DNA of 64,000 nt from Hydractinia symbiolongicarpus. Taxonomy: Eukaryota > Cnidaria > Hydrozoa > Anthoathecata > Hydractiniidae. Positions 36,901-49,409 of this stretch are shown here, one piece after another (within the stretch, counting starts at the first letter, position 1; the number at the start of each line of letters is the position of its first letter). The DNA lies in contig NC_079879.1 of the NCBI RefSeq assembly GCF_029227915.1, forward strand, positions 24,568,501-24,632,500, in the 5' to 3' direction. The position numbers were made by a program, and so were the translations under genes. The notes beneath the pieces were generated by a model, which did not search any database, was not told where the DNA came from, and saw only the letters and a program-made list of their open reading frames with translations.

Positions 36901-39900
36901 GTATAAGGAAAAACCAAAAGTCAGAGAAATATCTGAACGGAGGAAAGAAAAGGATGTTAAGGAGGTGAGTGGGGGCTGGTAACTAGGTGGTCGTTCGAAA
37001 CTCTCTGTCATGGAGTGCACCAAAGATGTTCACAGCGTACTCTTCAATAAAACCACCGCTCGGAATTCTTCGTGTTCCGTAATACATTTTTTATCTGAAA
37101 AATATTACAATATTACTCAATCACACTCGCATCTAAGAATTACTCATGAAGGAGTAGAAACTTTTATACCATGTAATTGAAAATATTTAATAGAGTCCAG
37201 TCTTTTTCAGGAGAGGCGTGCGATCGCACGCGCACGCCCTGGCACACGCCTAAATCGTTTCAGGCGTGTGATTAATCGCACGCCTGAAAAATAAATATTG
37301 AGTTTTCAAAATCAACCTATAAAATCCATTTTGTAGCGTGCGATGTAGCGTGCGATGGCAGCCCTCGAAATAATTTTTGGACAGTCGTCAGACAAAACGT
37401 CCGATAGATTTCCGTATTGGTCGGACACTTTTAGATCTCAGAAATTATTGAATAGTCCTGGTCCTTTTAATCCACGAGCAAGCCTATTCATAGCCAACCT
37501 GACCATCCTAGCTAATTCACCGACTCCTGACTTAGTTAAAAGAACTACGTAGACATAAATCTCTTTTGCCTGGCCCCTTCGTCGTTGGTAACCAGGTCTT
37601 ACACAAGAAATCCAGCCATGCGGTTCTTAACTAATGCGGAGGTGAACGGCGACGGAGCACGGATGAAGCAAGTCTGCAAAACTGCACTTACAGGCGGAAT
37701 AGACATTTTATCATAGATTTAATTGTAGATAATTTCTTCCTTTGACAAAATAATTGGAAACCATAGCAGGTCCGAATTTAATGGATTTTTATGCCTGTAA
37801 AACCGAAACCCACGGGCGGTATAAATTTTTTTCTGTAAAAATTTTGTTAAAGTGTAGCTGAACTTTTTGAATGAATTTTGAAGTTTTATTTAAGCCACGT
37901 GAATGAAGATTTTTTTTAATTTGAAAACAAAGCATATTTTTGCCTATTTGCTTGTGAAAAATAAACAATAAATATAAAAATGACAGTATAGTCATGCATA
38001 CTATTTCGGACATGTAGAAAAGGAAGTTAAGATTGAGAGAGTCGCTATACCAGTAGACGCTCGATCATCGTGTTTGGGGTTCACGATTTAAAACGTCCCC
38101 CACTTTTCTACCGCAAAATGAATGCGCAACAAAAATAACCTCGGAGCCCGTATCGCAGGCGTAACATTCTTTGCACGTGCGTTTTACATCGCACGCGTTA
38201 CTTGATTTACACGTGCGAATCATCGCACACCTACTCAAATATTCCTGAAAAAGACTGAGAGTCTGTCTCGTGACAGCAAAAACATTCTACACTTCAGAGG
38301 GCATCCTCTCACATTTAGGAGTAGGAGCAACAAGGTTTCCAATGTTATGTTCGTCTACGTCTTGAAAAGTCGGAACTAGCTCATCATTCGCTGTTCTTTC
38401 CGGCTCGAATTGAAATCCTAGAACCTGCGAATAATTTTCATTCATTGCTATCATCATGAAGAACTTTTTTAAACAAAGGAAAAAAAATATAAATAAACAT
38501 TTAGTCGTTCGATGCGCAAGTCGAGGGTGTTCGCCTAATAAGAAGCCAGGTAACTACGTCACAAGCAAAAATGTGCTGAATAATGAATTGACCCAGTCCT
38601 TTTGCCGCGTTCGAAAGTTCGTGAAGATGGTAGGCTAGTGCAGCAAGATCAAAACAAACAAACGATGGTGCTAAGTATTGGATAAATCTTTGTTGTTTAA
38701 GAGTGCAATCTTCGTTATTTTTGATACTTAATAAAACAAAAGAAAAGATATTGTTTTTTAATCGGACAGTACCTTTAAACTTACTTTTTTTTTGTTTCGC
38801 ACTAGCCGAATGATTCAATTTAATAAAGTTAAAATATCAAACGATTGATTTGGTGTTCGACACGTTCTTTGCTCGAATAGAAAGAGGGAAGTCGTGTAAG
38901 AGTTTAGCAGAGAGATCTATTCTTGCTTTTTTATGGTATGAATTGGCTGGATTTTTAACTTTTCCACACTGGAAAAGAATGTTGTACTACAAAACCACCA
39001 GTTTAAATCCACCACTTCTGTAATATCAAGTAACAACTCCAGTAAAAATTTGGTATTTTATGCACGGCTTATGAACGATTAAAATTTAAGTCAGCCCGTT
39101 GATTATTTTTGCAAAACAGTGTAATATTTAAAATTGTTTTCTTCGCTAAAGTAAAATTATTATACTATTCTATACAAGAACATACAAAAGTGTACAATAA
39201 AAACACACGCACCTTTTCGTAAGTAAAAACTCTTTCATCGTCAGGTTAAATGTATGGTGTCCTCAACGGAAACTAAACATTGATATATGATGATATGTTC
39301 TTTTAGAAATCCTCTATGGAGATTACAAGGATGTGCTTATTGACAAGAGGTCTAAGAAGTCTGACCGCTACCCTTCTAGCGATTCCGACGTCACTGTGAA
39401 GAGTTATGATGAAATCTTACGCGAGAAAGCTTTAAGAGAACTGATGATTAAAAGAAAGGAGAAATTTAACGAAGAATTCGAAGATATATTACATGAAAAA
39501 GTATCCAGTAAAACAAAAAGGACTAGAAAACAGAGTAAAAGTGATGACGAGAGTTCCAATAGTAGACAAAAAGAAGGTTCAAAAAAGAAAAAAATTGATA
39601 AAACCGACAAAGTAATTCCTGAAAATGAAGTTTTCAGTAAAGAAGATGCTTTGGAGCTTGGACTTGATGCATCTCCTATCAGAGAAAACCTTCCTTCGTT
39701 GTCAAACGAAAATGATCTTGAAAAAATTCCTAGAAAAAGCTCTACAAAGAAGAAAAACACGGATGAAAAAACAAAAGAAACTTTAAAAAACAGAATTGAT
39801 GAAAAAGTCGTCGAAGAGAAAGTAGAGGATGCTAATGCTGTCCTCGTTTTTCCCGATGAAACCGTAGATATTAATTTTTCGGTTGATGATGACGACGATT

Positions 39901-41920
39901 TAGCATTAGAATTAAATCAAGCTGAAAAGGATACAAAGAAAATGCCTTCTAAATCGAAAAAAACAGTTTCAAGTATTGTGAACGTTTCCAAGAGTAGTCA
40001 AAGAGCTCCGTCACCTCCTAGCCGAAGCAGGAGTAACCAGAAAGCGCCTCCTTCTCTTGACCAGAGCAGGAATAGAAAGAAGTCACCGGAAAGAAAAAAT
40101 CTTGATGAAATATCGACTGCGTCCAAGCGTAAAGTAATAAAATTAAAAGGCTTGGTGGAGACAAATGACGAAAAGCCTAGCAAAGATAAAGTTCCTTCTC
40201 AACCAATTGTGATCTCTTCACCACCCAAAAGCAAAGATGTTAAGATCAAAACGTTTGAGGAAATCATGGCTGAAAAGAGGAGGAGAAAGTTTGGAAATAA
40301 AAACGAGGTAGTGGTAGTTTCAGACGACAGTGAGAATACTAAACCTGCATTTCAGGCTGCAAATGTGAAGACGAATGTAAAGAACGATAAGGTGGAAAGC
40401 AAAAAACTTAGTCTTACAACCAAGCGCGTAAAACTGAGACGAGCAAGTACTGAGGAGGAGAAAGTAGCAAAACGAAAATCAGTAAAGTTGTACCAGCCTC
40501 CATCTAAATCAGGTTTGTTTAAGCAAAAAGTTATTAAAGTCCTCTAAATTCCTGTTTTTAGTCAAATTGTAAAATTTTTATAATTTTTTTAAATAATTTT
40601 ATGTAGATGGCACTGACGAGAAATCGATAACTTCTGAACCAACTGTGGCAGAGCCGGCGGCACCGGGCGGACGAAGGAAAATAATACGAGTGAGTGCATA
40701 CCATTTTGTCTTTTTTTTACCAGTAAAAATCTTCAGCTTTTATAAAGAATAAGAACTCGTGAAATCTAATGTTTATTCAATTGTTTTTTTTCCTGCAGCT
40801 TCGAAAGCCCTCGGTTGAATCTCTCGATAACAAAACAACCGCTCCAACTACGTCACAAGTTTTATCTTTCCAAGATATAATACGCGCCAAACGGTTGCGT
40901 GAAAAACAACAAAACGAAGAGAAGGGCAAGCAACCTGAGTCAGTTCCCGAGAAAAAGACATTTATCAAACGCAAACAAGAACTGAAACGTCTCCCTGCAA
41001 CGAAAACTCTAAATCTCAAAACTTCAAAAGATACAACGAGGGAGTTACCATTAGTCGAAAAAAGCGTCGAAGGTGACTCCCTTACTTGCTCCCCGCATAA
41101 AATTGCAACTGAGAAACAAGTTTCAGCCCCGAGTGCTCATTCTGATGTTTCTCCGTTACACGAAGTTCCAGAGAAAAAACGACGTTCTATATCTTTTAAC
41201 GAGGACCAGCTTTTGAGAGGTTCAGAACCTTCCACACCAGTAGACAGCAGCGAGGTTTTTACTAAGTTGTCGTCTCCAGTAAGCGTTGTGCCGAGACTAA
41301 GTATGTCACCTCAAGCAAAACCTCAAGATGAAACTACCACGACTAATGTGGTTTCAACGTCTGCTGTTTCTCATCAAACGGCTTCTAAGAGTCAACCTGT
41401 GCTAACTGAAACAGAGAATACAAATGAAAATTACAATCTAGAAACTGCGCAATCCACACCTTCTCCTTCATCTATAGAAGATATTAAAGAAGCCTTGTAA
41501 GTGACACAGAATTTTACACCATACTTTTTAATGTTAAATGTGATTCAGAAATTTTTAACTTTTACAACATGTACGAATATTCCAAGCCGAATGATTTTAA
41601 GCATTTTGATTATCTGAATATTTTTTTTAATCAACGGTGGAATTTCCACTTTCATTGGCACAGTATTTCCGCCGGCCAATTAGAATTTCCTCGGGGAATA
41701 TTCTGAATAGCGGTTTAACAGTTTTTCGAAGTTTTTGAATGTTGCAAAAGTTTCTTTCGTATGTAGGGATGAGGAGAAGCGTAAACGGGAAAAAGACCTT
41801 CTTTCCGACGACGAATTCGAGAAAGAAATTAACGATCTTTGTTCCGATGACGACGAAGATTATGGAGATATCGACGAGGACGACCTCATGATGGAGTTAG
41901 AACAAATGATCGACAGTTGA
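33966..41920 (+). CDS. ZC3H11A: ZC3H11A-like CCCH zinc-finger protein (11 exons)
   Basis: ZC3H11A is a nuclear RNA-binding protein linked to the TREX mRNA export complex in mammals. Exons: 33966-34019, 34178-34621, 35111-35234, 35359-35385, 35479-35535, 35840-35872, 36035-36160, 39307-40512, 40607-40689, 40799-41496 and 41767-41920; 3006 bases in frame, 1001 residues. Three CCCH fingers fill the N-terminus: C8-C16-C22-H26, C37-C45-C50-H54 and C65-C74-C79-H83. The opening GDDCYFFFNAGCSKG and the order of fingers match ZC3H11A closely. The rest is mostly disordered: a Lys/Arg-rich segment near 235-280 (RKHKHKDRQRNKKEKRSKSK), repeated short FEEIMAEKRRRKFG / FQDIIRAKRLREKQ helices, and an acidic C-terminus (DDDEDYGDIDEDDLMMELEQ). 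Intron 7 is 3.1 kb because of a nested transposon insertion. Confidence 0.93.
36803..36964 (+). pseudogene. degenerate THAP zinc-finger fragment
   Basis: From ATG at 36803 the frame reads MSWCAVVNSTNNSRKKQDKI, then FFSLLKDPKK, and ends at a GTGAGT donor. This mirrors the first 30 residues of a THAP domain (C-x2-4-C, then FFxxPKDP). The second zinc-binding Cys is Ser here, and no exon with the later Cys/His pair is seen. It is best read as the decayed first exon of a transposase. Confidence 0.5.
37030..38457 (-). pseudogene. P2X7-ballast-like cysteine domain, broken
   Basis: On the minus strand, ATG at 38457 opens a 56-codon frame containing YSQVLGFQFEPERTANDE and ending KCERMPSEV then TAG at 38287-38289. 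A +1 shift past the stop gives CCHETDS, which ends exactly at the insertion point of the nested element. Beyond that element, after an acceptor at 37095-37096, the frame at 37030-37094 reads KKCITEHEEFRAVVLLKSTL, then stop. The order FEPE, MPSE, CC, CIT(E/T)xxxF matches the cytoplasmic Zn-cysteine ballast of P2X7 receptors and the related domains found in invertebrate proteins. A stop, a frameshift and an insertion make it a pseudogene. Confidence 0.55.
37198..38257. mobile_element. nested DNA element with CAGTCTTTTTCAGGA termini
   Basis: Fifteen-bp perfect inverted termini (37198-37212, 38243-38257) are bracketed by a 6-bp duplication AGAGTC (37192-37197 and 38258-38263). Subterminal regions are rich in GCGTGCGAT / ATCGCACGC palindromes on both sides. 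A frame at 37355-37552 has no recognised family. The superfamily is undetermined; a 6-bp duplication fits few groups. Confidence 0.75.
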
Positions 41921-43417
41921 TTTATTCTATATTAGAACTTTTGTAATTATTCAAATTTAATTCTTTTACTTCTTGTATGGTAAAACAATATAGTTACTTT
42001 TTATTTCTATGTGTACAATATTATTATGAGCCTCAAGTGTGCTTCTTGTTTTCAGCAAGTCGTCGTTATTTATAAACTTGATTTTTTTTATATCCCGAGT
42101 AAAAAAGCGTGAATGTGACTACTCTATCTCATAGCTTGTTTCACAACCGCAATATTATAGTTCGGTTATTAATTTTGTACATTTGTGACTAAAATACGAA
42201 AAAGCAAACTTTAAATTTCGTTTTAATGTAAAAAATCTGACAAGGTTCTTGAGAACCCTCTCGTTTGCTTTTTGTTTGGAGATGTCAACAAATATCCATA
42301 AGAGTTCCATTACTTTGGGTCAACATCTTTGCACGTGTATTTTCTAGTTTTGTGGAGAATTACCAACAAATGACAGATAATGCCACAGATTATATTGGAA
42401 TTTAAACTTTTTTGGAGACCAGTTATGAAACAGGATGGATGGGTGTAGTGTTTGTACCAGGGTTGAGACACGGTTTCGAAGGGAGGAGGGGTAATAAGCA
42501 AGCCTGGCCCACTATTGTTGCACGGGTAAAAAACCTCAAATACACTTGATACGCACCATTATATTATATTTTCATCAATCGATACCGGTATTTCTTGTTA
42601 ACTGAATATGTTTGAAAATAGGAAAAAATAGCTTTTTTCCCTGTCAAGCTCTCGAGAAGAAACACGGTAAATTCTTAAGTAAGTGCGGATGGAACTCATA
42701 ATATAACATAAATCAAGAATTATATACTCTGAGCACATGGTATGCACAAAATGTTATGAGACTTCCCTGGATGATTTTGGTTAGTGCCATATTTCATAAA
42801 AAAATAACTAAACGAGCTGGGAACGAAGATGATGGTTACTACCCGTCATGCACGCCTTTCAGTGTTCTTCGATTCGCAGAAGGCCATAATGGTGGATTGG
42901 CGGTACTTCCAACGCAGACTATGTTTTGCAGTGATTCTCGTGCGAAATGTTAATTTTACAAAGATGCAGGTTATATAATAGGGAAATTTACTGTATTTTT
43001 ATTTTTCGTTAAATGTGTTCATCTCGAATGTTACTGTTTTTAGTATCTATTCGCTACATAGTCTAGAGAGCTAGCAGGCCAGGCAACTGGCCACATATGC
43101 AAGAATGACAAATATTTCATTGGTGCCACAAAAAGAAGTGGCCAGATTGCTAATGATTTTTTGGAAAAACTTCTTTTGTGTGCATGTATTACTGAATAAT
43201 AGTTTGACGATCTTACAAGGAATACATGCTGTCTTCCATGGGGCAATTTTTTATTCGGTTCTGTATATATATTTCATGTTTGGGATGGAAAAGTCTTGGA
43301 AAAATTGCTCTTCTAGGAAATCCTTAGCTAGCTTCACATTACAGCTTTATGTGAAAAGGGACCTTATTTTTTTAGAATAAAAAATTGATTTAAAAATTGT
43401 GGTATTGAGTTAAACTC
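41921..43417. other. spacer between ZC3H11A and WTAP
   Basis: It should hold the ZC3H11A 3' UTR and the WTAP promoter and leader. Frames at 42756-42953 and 43105-43380 have no resemblance to known proteins and no splice support. No repeat family is recognised. Confidence 0.5.
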
Positions 43418-46400
43418 ATGGAAAAGCCATCTTCACCAGTGCCATTGACTGCAATTCCAGTAAGAGTAGCAATATCTGATGACGAAAAGGAAACTCTAAC
43501 TAAAGAAGATGTTCTAACAAAGTATGTTTTAATGCCATATTATTAACATTGGGTGTGTCTGCTGCTTAATGAATTAAATAACACTTTACATTTTAGATTC
43601 AAAGATCTTGAGAGTTATTTAAATCATGTGGAAGATCAAGGTAGACAATTTGCTATTTAATACAAATTGATTGCAAAATTGGCTCTTTTGATAGTGTGAA
43701 TTATGCTCTATTATTTCTATTATTATTTCTATTATTTCTTTTAAACACATAATTTGTATTATGAGATATATTTTAGGAGACTCTAAAAGTTTAGATGAAA
43801 AATTAAAATTGCAACAGCAAGAAGCAACACGAAGAGAAAATGTTCTTGTAATGAGATTAGCAACGAAGGAGCAGGAAATGCAAGAGCTGGTGGTGAGTAA
43901 TCTAAGTTGAAAATGAATCATTTTTATAGTCAGCAATAAAATAATTGTTACTTCATCTTATTTTAGACGCAAATACAAGAGTTAAAACAAGCGCAAACTC
44001 CATCAACAACGCAATTACAAACAATGTTATTAGATCCTGCGGTAAACTTACTATTCGAAAAGATGATAACAGAATTGACTGAAACTAAGGACAGACTTGA
44101 CCAAGCACAAAGCGATTTAAATGCTTGGAAGTTCACACCTGACAGGTAAATTAAGCAATGGTTTGAAGTGACATTCCAATGAAAAGACTGTATTATTGCT
44201 TGTTGGCAAGAACAGTCGCTGATTGATCAACAAAATATATCAAAGACTCACTTAGACAATAAATAATAGACTAGAATTTTTTCTAGACAACGAGAACTGT
44301 GGACTGTTGTAGTTATAAACAATAAACTTAATGTTTTGTTGAGGCATATCTCTTAACTCATCGTTAATGAGAGCCTCCTATGAAACAATGTCTGCTTTGC
44401 TCGTCTATAGTGAAGTCTTGATTGGTCATAGTATTCGATTGCAGGTAAATTGCAATTACCCCTGTGCCTTGGAACCTTATCTGATGAAAAGATTTTTCCT
44501 TTTTTTTTTCTTCTACTGCAAGATATTTGTGCTGTTTTTGTTTGTTTTTTAAAGGAAATTAGCCTAAAGGGTATATCTTTATATTTTTTATTCTAGAAAT
44601 TAAGACAGGGTTGCCACTCAATCCCAATAAAAAAATAAGAACCTTATAATTCATTTTCTTCTTGATCAATGTACCAATTATTTTTCAAATTTATCTTGGT
44701 ACTTTGTTATAAAGCCATAAAAATTGTGTTACTCCAGTGGCATCCCTGTTGTTTAGATGTTTTTATGTGTTTTTAAACATACTTTATGCAGAGAAATTTT
44801 TCCTGCAGAAGTCGTTTTTCCTGCAGAAGTCGTTCCAGTCAAAGTACTTAGAAATGTTCTGAAATGCTGATTTTACACAAATGTTTATTTTTACACAAAT
44901 TTGTGTCAAAAAGAAAGGGAAACATGATTTGGAGTTTTGATGGTGATGGTTTGAGTTGTGTTTCAACACATAAGTTCTGGCTTCATAGCAAGAAAAGTAA
45001 GGTTCATTCAAAAATATATAAAAGTTATGCTTCTGAAGACATCAGACGAAAAGAGTACACAATATGTCATAGGTTACGATGTACAAGGTTTGGCTTCATA
45101 TGTTCTGCTACCAAGAAGCAAATAAATTTTCAACATTATAATCAAGCCTACGAAAGGTCTTACATGTTACAAAGTTTACTTGTAAAAACAATATTCAAGA
45201 AATCAGCATCGATAGCTTCAGGCTGATTTAGAAATGTTGTTACATGCATATGCAAAAAAAGATTAATCTCACAAATATTAGTAGTGGTTTCATGTTAAAC
45301 CTTAAGTTTTAAAAGATTATTGAGCAGAAAAGGAAAATTTGGTTTCAAAGAGATTACATCTTAAAAGTAACAGTGAAGCTATATTATCTATACAGTTTTA
45401 AATTCACATTTATTTGCGTGAAGTACAATAAGATGGAAATACAAGAATCAGTTTGGCATTTATATATAATGACAATTAAATGTTGACGTGGATCGCCAAG
45501 GTTAAATCGTTAGATTTTGGAAGGATTATATTAAAAGTAGTCCATGAAGATAGAAGTTGCAAAGGCATTGCATGAGGATAAAAGATACAATCCAAAAGAA
45601 CACATTTTCAAACATGTTGCACAAAAACAGAAGATGATTTCAAAAAGCATTTGTTCCAAGAGTACCAAGTAAAGATCTACAGAAAACAGATGACGTTTCA
45701 AAAAAATCAAGCAAACTAACCATATTGCACGATTTCAAAGTGATTGCTTTTTAAAAGTAAAAGATGTTTTTAAAAGTAAAAGATGTTTTTATCATAATTA
45801 TGAAGTATAAAAAATGTTGCTGTGTTCAGAATTCACCTTTTTTAGCATACAAAATTTATTTTAATGTCCCGGTAAACAGATGTGTTTTAAGCACATACGG
45901 ATGTATATCAACCGTGTTTAAGGTTGAGCAAGAAAAAGGAAAGTTTTAATACGTGACCTAAATCTACGATGTGAATTTAAAACGAGAATAATATGATTTA
46001 CAATACAGTCTATTCACAATTAAAGTTACATGATTACGTGAATACCTAATAATTTTTGTTTAATATCAACCTTACTACATGTGCTAGCATCAAGTGAATG
46101 TTAACGATGTTTTATTGATGGGATGAAAGATTGTTCAAATGTTTATACCCATGGAAGACCCAATGGTCCTGCAGTTACTACATTCTAATACTGGAAATGG
46201 TGCAAGTTTGAAATTGTTACTTTACTTCTTAAGTAAGGCAACTTTTTGTGGGAAGAAGGTTTATAAATAAGAGGCCCAAAATTAAATTTATTTGTGGGAC
46301 AAATTTTTGCAATTAAAAGGTTTTTTGTGGAAAACGTGGAACTTATTTTCAATATTAGAAGCTCTAATATTTGCTGTGGCTATTTTTTTAAAAAAAATTA

Positions 46401-48049
46401 TAAAGTATTTTTAATATCTTCAAGGGAAATGACAAAGATGAAAGTATACACTGAAAGACTGTTTTTTGTCTTGTTTGTTTAGTTGATTACTTATAAGTCA
46501 GTTTAACTTAATTTATTTTTGAAATTCCATAGCTTTAGAAAAAATTTGATTTGATTTGTGAAGTGCTATTTTCGTGTACTTAATTACGTGAATAGGGCCT
46601 AAATTTGCAAAATAAGTTCTGTATAGATTTCTTCCCATGAAAATGTCTTTCCTTACAGCAATGTTGATATAAAGCACTAGCTGCATGCATTGGTTGCAAA
46701 AGTGTGAACGATGTACCAAGAATGTTGATGGTGAAAATCTTACCATTGTATCAATATATAATACTAAAAAACAATGTGAAAAAAAAAAATTGTTTGTTTT
46801 TTCATCTAAGTTGTTTAAGCGGCTTAACCCTTATTTTAATTTTTTCCCCTACGTCGCTAAATAAGTGGTAAATGATGTGAGTGTATGTTTTACCTTTTAG
46901 TGTCACCGGGAAAAAACTGATGGCAAAGTGTCGAAAATTGATTCTAGAAAATCAAGAGCTGGGTAAGCAGTTATCACAAGGTAGAATAGCACAGCTGGAA
47001 GCAGAACTTGCTTTACAGAAAAAGTATAGCGAAGAACTCAAAGGTAGTCAAGATGGTAAGGGATTTACTGACATGGTTAAACCTGCATGCAGCAGCCATC
47101 TACGGGAAACTGGAAGTTTGTACAAGTGTAAATCTTGGGGAATTGGGAAAATTTATGTTGAGGTTTTTTGCTCCAGAGTGTCTAGTGTGTGTAGGTTTTG
47201 ACTGTGTTTTTTGCGTATAACTTGGCTGATATTTTGCTTGTTCTTTAATTTATTTGGAAATAATTGTGACCATATATGAGCTCATGCTAGGTTTGCATAT
47301 CCTTTGGATAAATTTGTCTGATGTACAACCCTGACTCAGTGATGATTACCTGTGTGCATGGAAACTGATCTGGTTTGTTTACTCGCTTTATTTCAGAAAT
47401 GAACGAATTCGTTATACAATTAGACGAAGAAGTCGAGGGTATGCAGGCGACAATATGTACGTTACAACAACAGTTGAAAGACACTAACCAAAATGTAACT
47501 AGGCTAGAAGAAGAAAACCAAAGACTTCTCGAACGTTTAAACGAGCGTTCATCAAAGACTACTAACTCCAACGGAGAAGAAACTTTAAAACAAGAAACTC
47601 TGTATAACCATTCATCTTCCGAACATCAGATAGGAGATTTACAATGTAATGACTTTCATGAAGCCAAGAACCATTCAGAAACTCATCAACACTTGTCGAC
47701 AGTGAAGGTTAAAGAGGAGCTAATGGATGTTGACGAAAAAATATCGGACTTGCAAAATAAAGAACCTGTTGAAAGAACTATAGAACTTCAGGACGCCAAC
47801 CAGACGAGAAATCAAGTCCTGGTAATCCGCGGAACCGAAGATAACAAAAGAGACGTTGATTCGAAAGTAAATCAGTATGTTAGTCCTACGAAGACTGCAC
47901 CGAAGACTTCTTTTTCTATAACAGATCTCTTGTCGAATCCAAAAGACTCAGTAAAGACAGAAACAGGTATGTCCGCGGAGGTATCGAAACACGAGAAAAA
48001 CGGGGAAAACGGAACGCTGAATGGGGAGATCGATGACGCAGCTATTTAG
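43418..48049 (+). CDS. WTAP: WTAP, m6A methyltransferase-complex subunit (6 exons)
   Basis: WTAP (Fl(2)d in flies) is the scaffold of the nuclear m6A writer complex with METTL3/METTL14 and takes part in alternative splicing. Exons: 43418-43521, 43597-43640, 43777-43892, 43967-44145, 46901-47055 and 47397-48049; 1251 bases in frame, 416 residues. The coiled-coil core is almost unchanged from vertebrates: ARRENxLVMRLATKEQEMQE-type sequence in exon 3, LNAWKFTPD at the end of exon 4, TGKKLMAKCR and LSQGRIAQLEAELALQKKYS in exon 5, and FVIQLDEEVEGMQATI in exon 6. The N-terminus keeps a RVAISDDEKETLT stretch like the RVRLSETDF region. The last 150 residues are a diverged, polar tail, as in other animals. 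Intron 4 is 2.75 kb. The first ATG of the open exon was used. Confidence 0.96.
44146..46900 (+). other. WTAP intron 4
   Basis: No gene is supported within it. It holds short direct duplications, such as TTCCTGCAGAAGTCGTT twice near 44803-44833 and AAAAGTAAAAGATGTTTTT twice near 45752-45790. A 120-codon frame at 44864-45226 shows no family resemblance. Confidence 0.55.
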
Positions 48050-48773
48050 AGGCTTACATGTGTTCAACAGTTATGTATTCGTCGCTTTAGTTTGCCGTAC
48101 CCTAAAAAGCTTTTCATCCAATTGCATTGAATGCACTACACTCTTCTTCTTTTTCGGAGATCTCATGCATTTGCTTTAGAAAGTCTTTCTGTTAACAGAG
48201 TTTGAAGTTTTCTTCAGGTGCACAATCCTCCGTGTTTGATTCCAAGCTTTTAAAGTTGTTTTATGTTATTAATGTTTTGTATGAAAACGGTTTATATCTT
48301 TCACTTGGTGAAACTATGTCCTCGAAAATGTAATTTCTTCTCTAGATTTCGTCTTCCTGTTCGTATTTTTTATCATTTACCATTACGTATGTACATATTA
48401 TTGTCGCAAAGAAACGAAGCCTATCTATACGATTCTTGTCAAATCTTTTGTAACCATGACTGGCGAAACTTTTGAAAGAGAATTTTTCGCGAATTTAATG
48501 CATTTCCTTAAAGTTTTAAATGTAGCATCTGAAAAAAATTCTCATTCTGAAACATTTCTTTTTAAACTTTGAGAAATGCGAAAGTAACACAAGCCACAGT
48601 TTTCAGTACAACATTTTGACCAAGAAATGTGTTGATCGAAAAAACGGTTTTTTTTTCAATATTCCGCAAAATTTGAATTCCTCTTAATAAGAAAAATCAT
48701 ATTTTTTACACTGCGACGCAACGCTTATCGTCTAATGGTAACCCTCCAAGTTGAAATATAGTCACGCGCACCA

Positions 48774-48867
48774 ACTTCGTCCTCAGGGCATCATGTATCT
48801 TTTTTGGCATTGGGACAGCGATACGAACATGAATAGATACACGATGTTCTTAGGACAGGGTTGAACG
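48774..48867. mobile_element. small palindromic MITE, AACCTCGTCC family
   Basis: CCAACTTCGTCCTCAGGGC at the left and TCTTAGGACAGGGTTG at the right are diverged inverted ends; the middle GGGACAGCGATACGAACATG matches the arm of the 1931-4312 element. Confidence 0.6.
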
Positions 48868-49409
48868 ATCACGCGCTTATTGAAGGCTTCTTTTTGAGTT
48901 ACATGATAGCGCTTGTATCAATGAAGCAAACACTAATTAAGAACTGGTAACCAATTGAAACTTTAAGGGTCCTTCTTTGGAGTTCTTGGTCTTTCTGTAG
49001 AGTCCTCTGTTTTCTGACATGCCCTTTAGAACTTCGGTTGAATCTGTCTATATTTTCTGCAAGAGCGGGATTATTTAAAGTTGAGTAAATCATTCTTCAG
49101 TAAAAAGCAAACAAAAATTTCGTCCCTTTTTATGCATATAATGTTTTGACGGGACGGCGTAGAAGAGCCCTGGGTACAAGGTTGGTCTATTAGCACTTTC
49201 AAGAAGGAAGATAAGCAGTAACAAAATGCAAATAAATTTGTCACATTTTGAAGAAGGAAGAGTATGGAAAAACAATGCTTACTACAGAAAAGAGAATATT
49301 CCATTTGGCCAGTCACAAAAATTAGATTTAAAACAAAATCTGTTGTTCAACGACGCATGCGCTAACAACTTGGATTTCAACCCCAGTTGAGTCATAGCAC
49401 AAATTAACA

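Larger units (their letters stand above)
36177..38774. mobile_element. TTAA-target DNA transposon in ZC3H11A intron 7 (Kolobok-like)
   Basis: Perfect inverted termini AGGTACTGTCCGATTAAAAA (36177-36196, complement at 38755-38774) are flanked by TTAA on both sides (36173-36176 and 38775-38778). TTAA targeting occurs in piggyBac and Kolobok elements; a THAP-like finger remnant inside (36803-36964) favours Kolobok. A minus-strand remnant of a P2X7-ballast-like domain is also present. A second element (37198-38257) has inserted into it. With the insert removed the element is about 1.5 kb, so it is an internally reduced copy. Confidence 0.8.

Noticed and set aside
36766-37023. 85-codon minus-strand frame
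   Set aside because: Mostly antisense to the THAP-like fragment; only its start continues the ballast-like remnant already described.
39404-39760. 118-codon minus-strand frame
   Set aside because: It is the antisense of Lys/Ser-rich ZC3H11A coding sequence, which yields Phe/Leu-rich shadow peptides.
44864-45226. 120-codon frame in WTAP intron 4
   Set aside because: No recognisable domain, no splice partners and intron-like composition.
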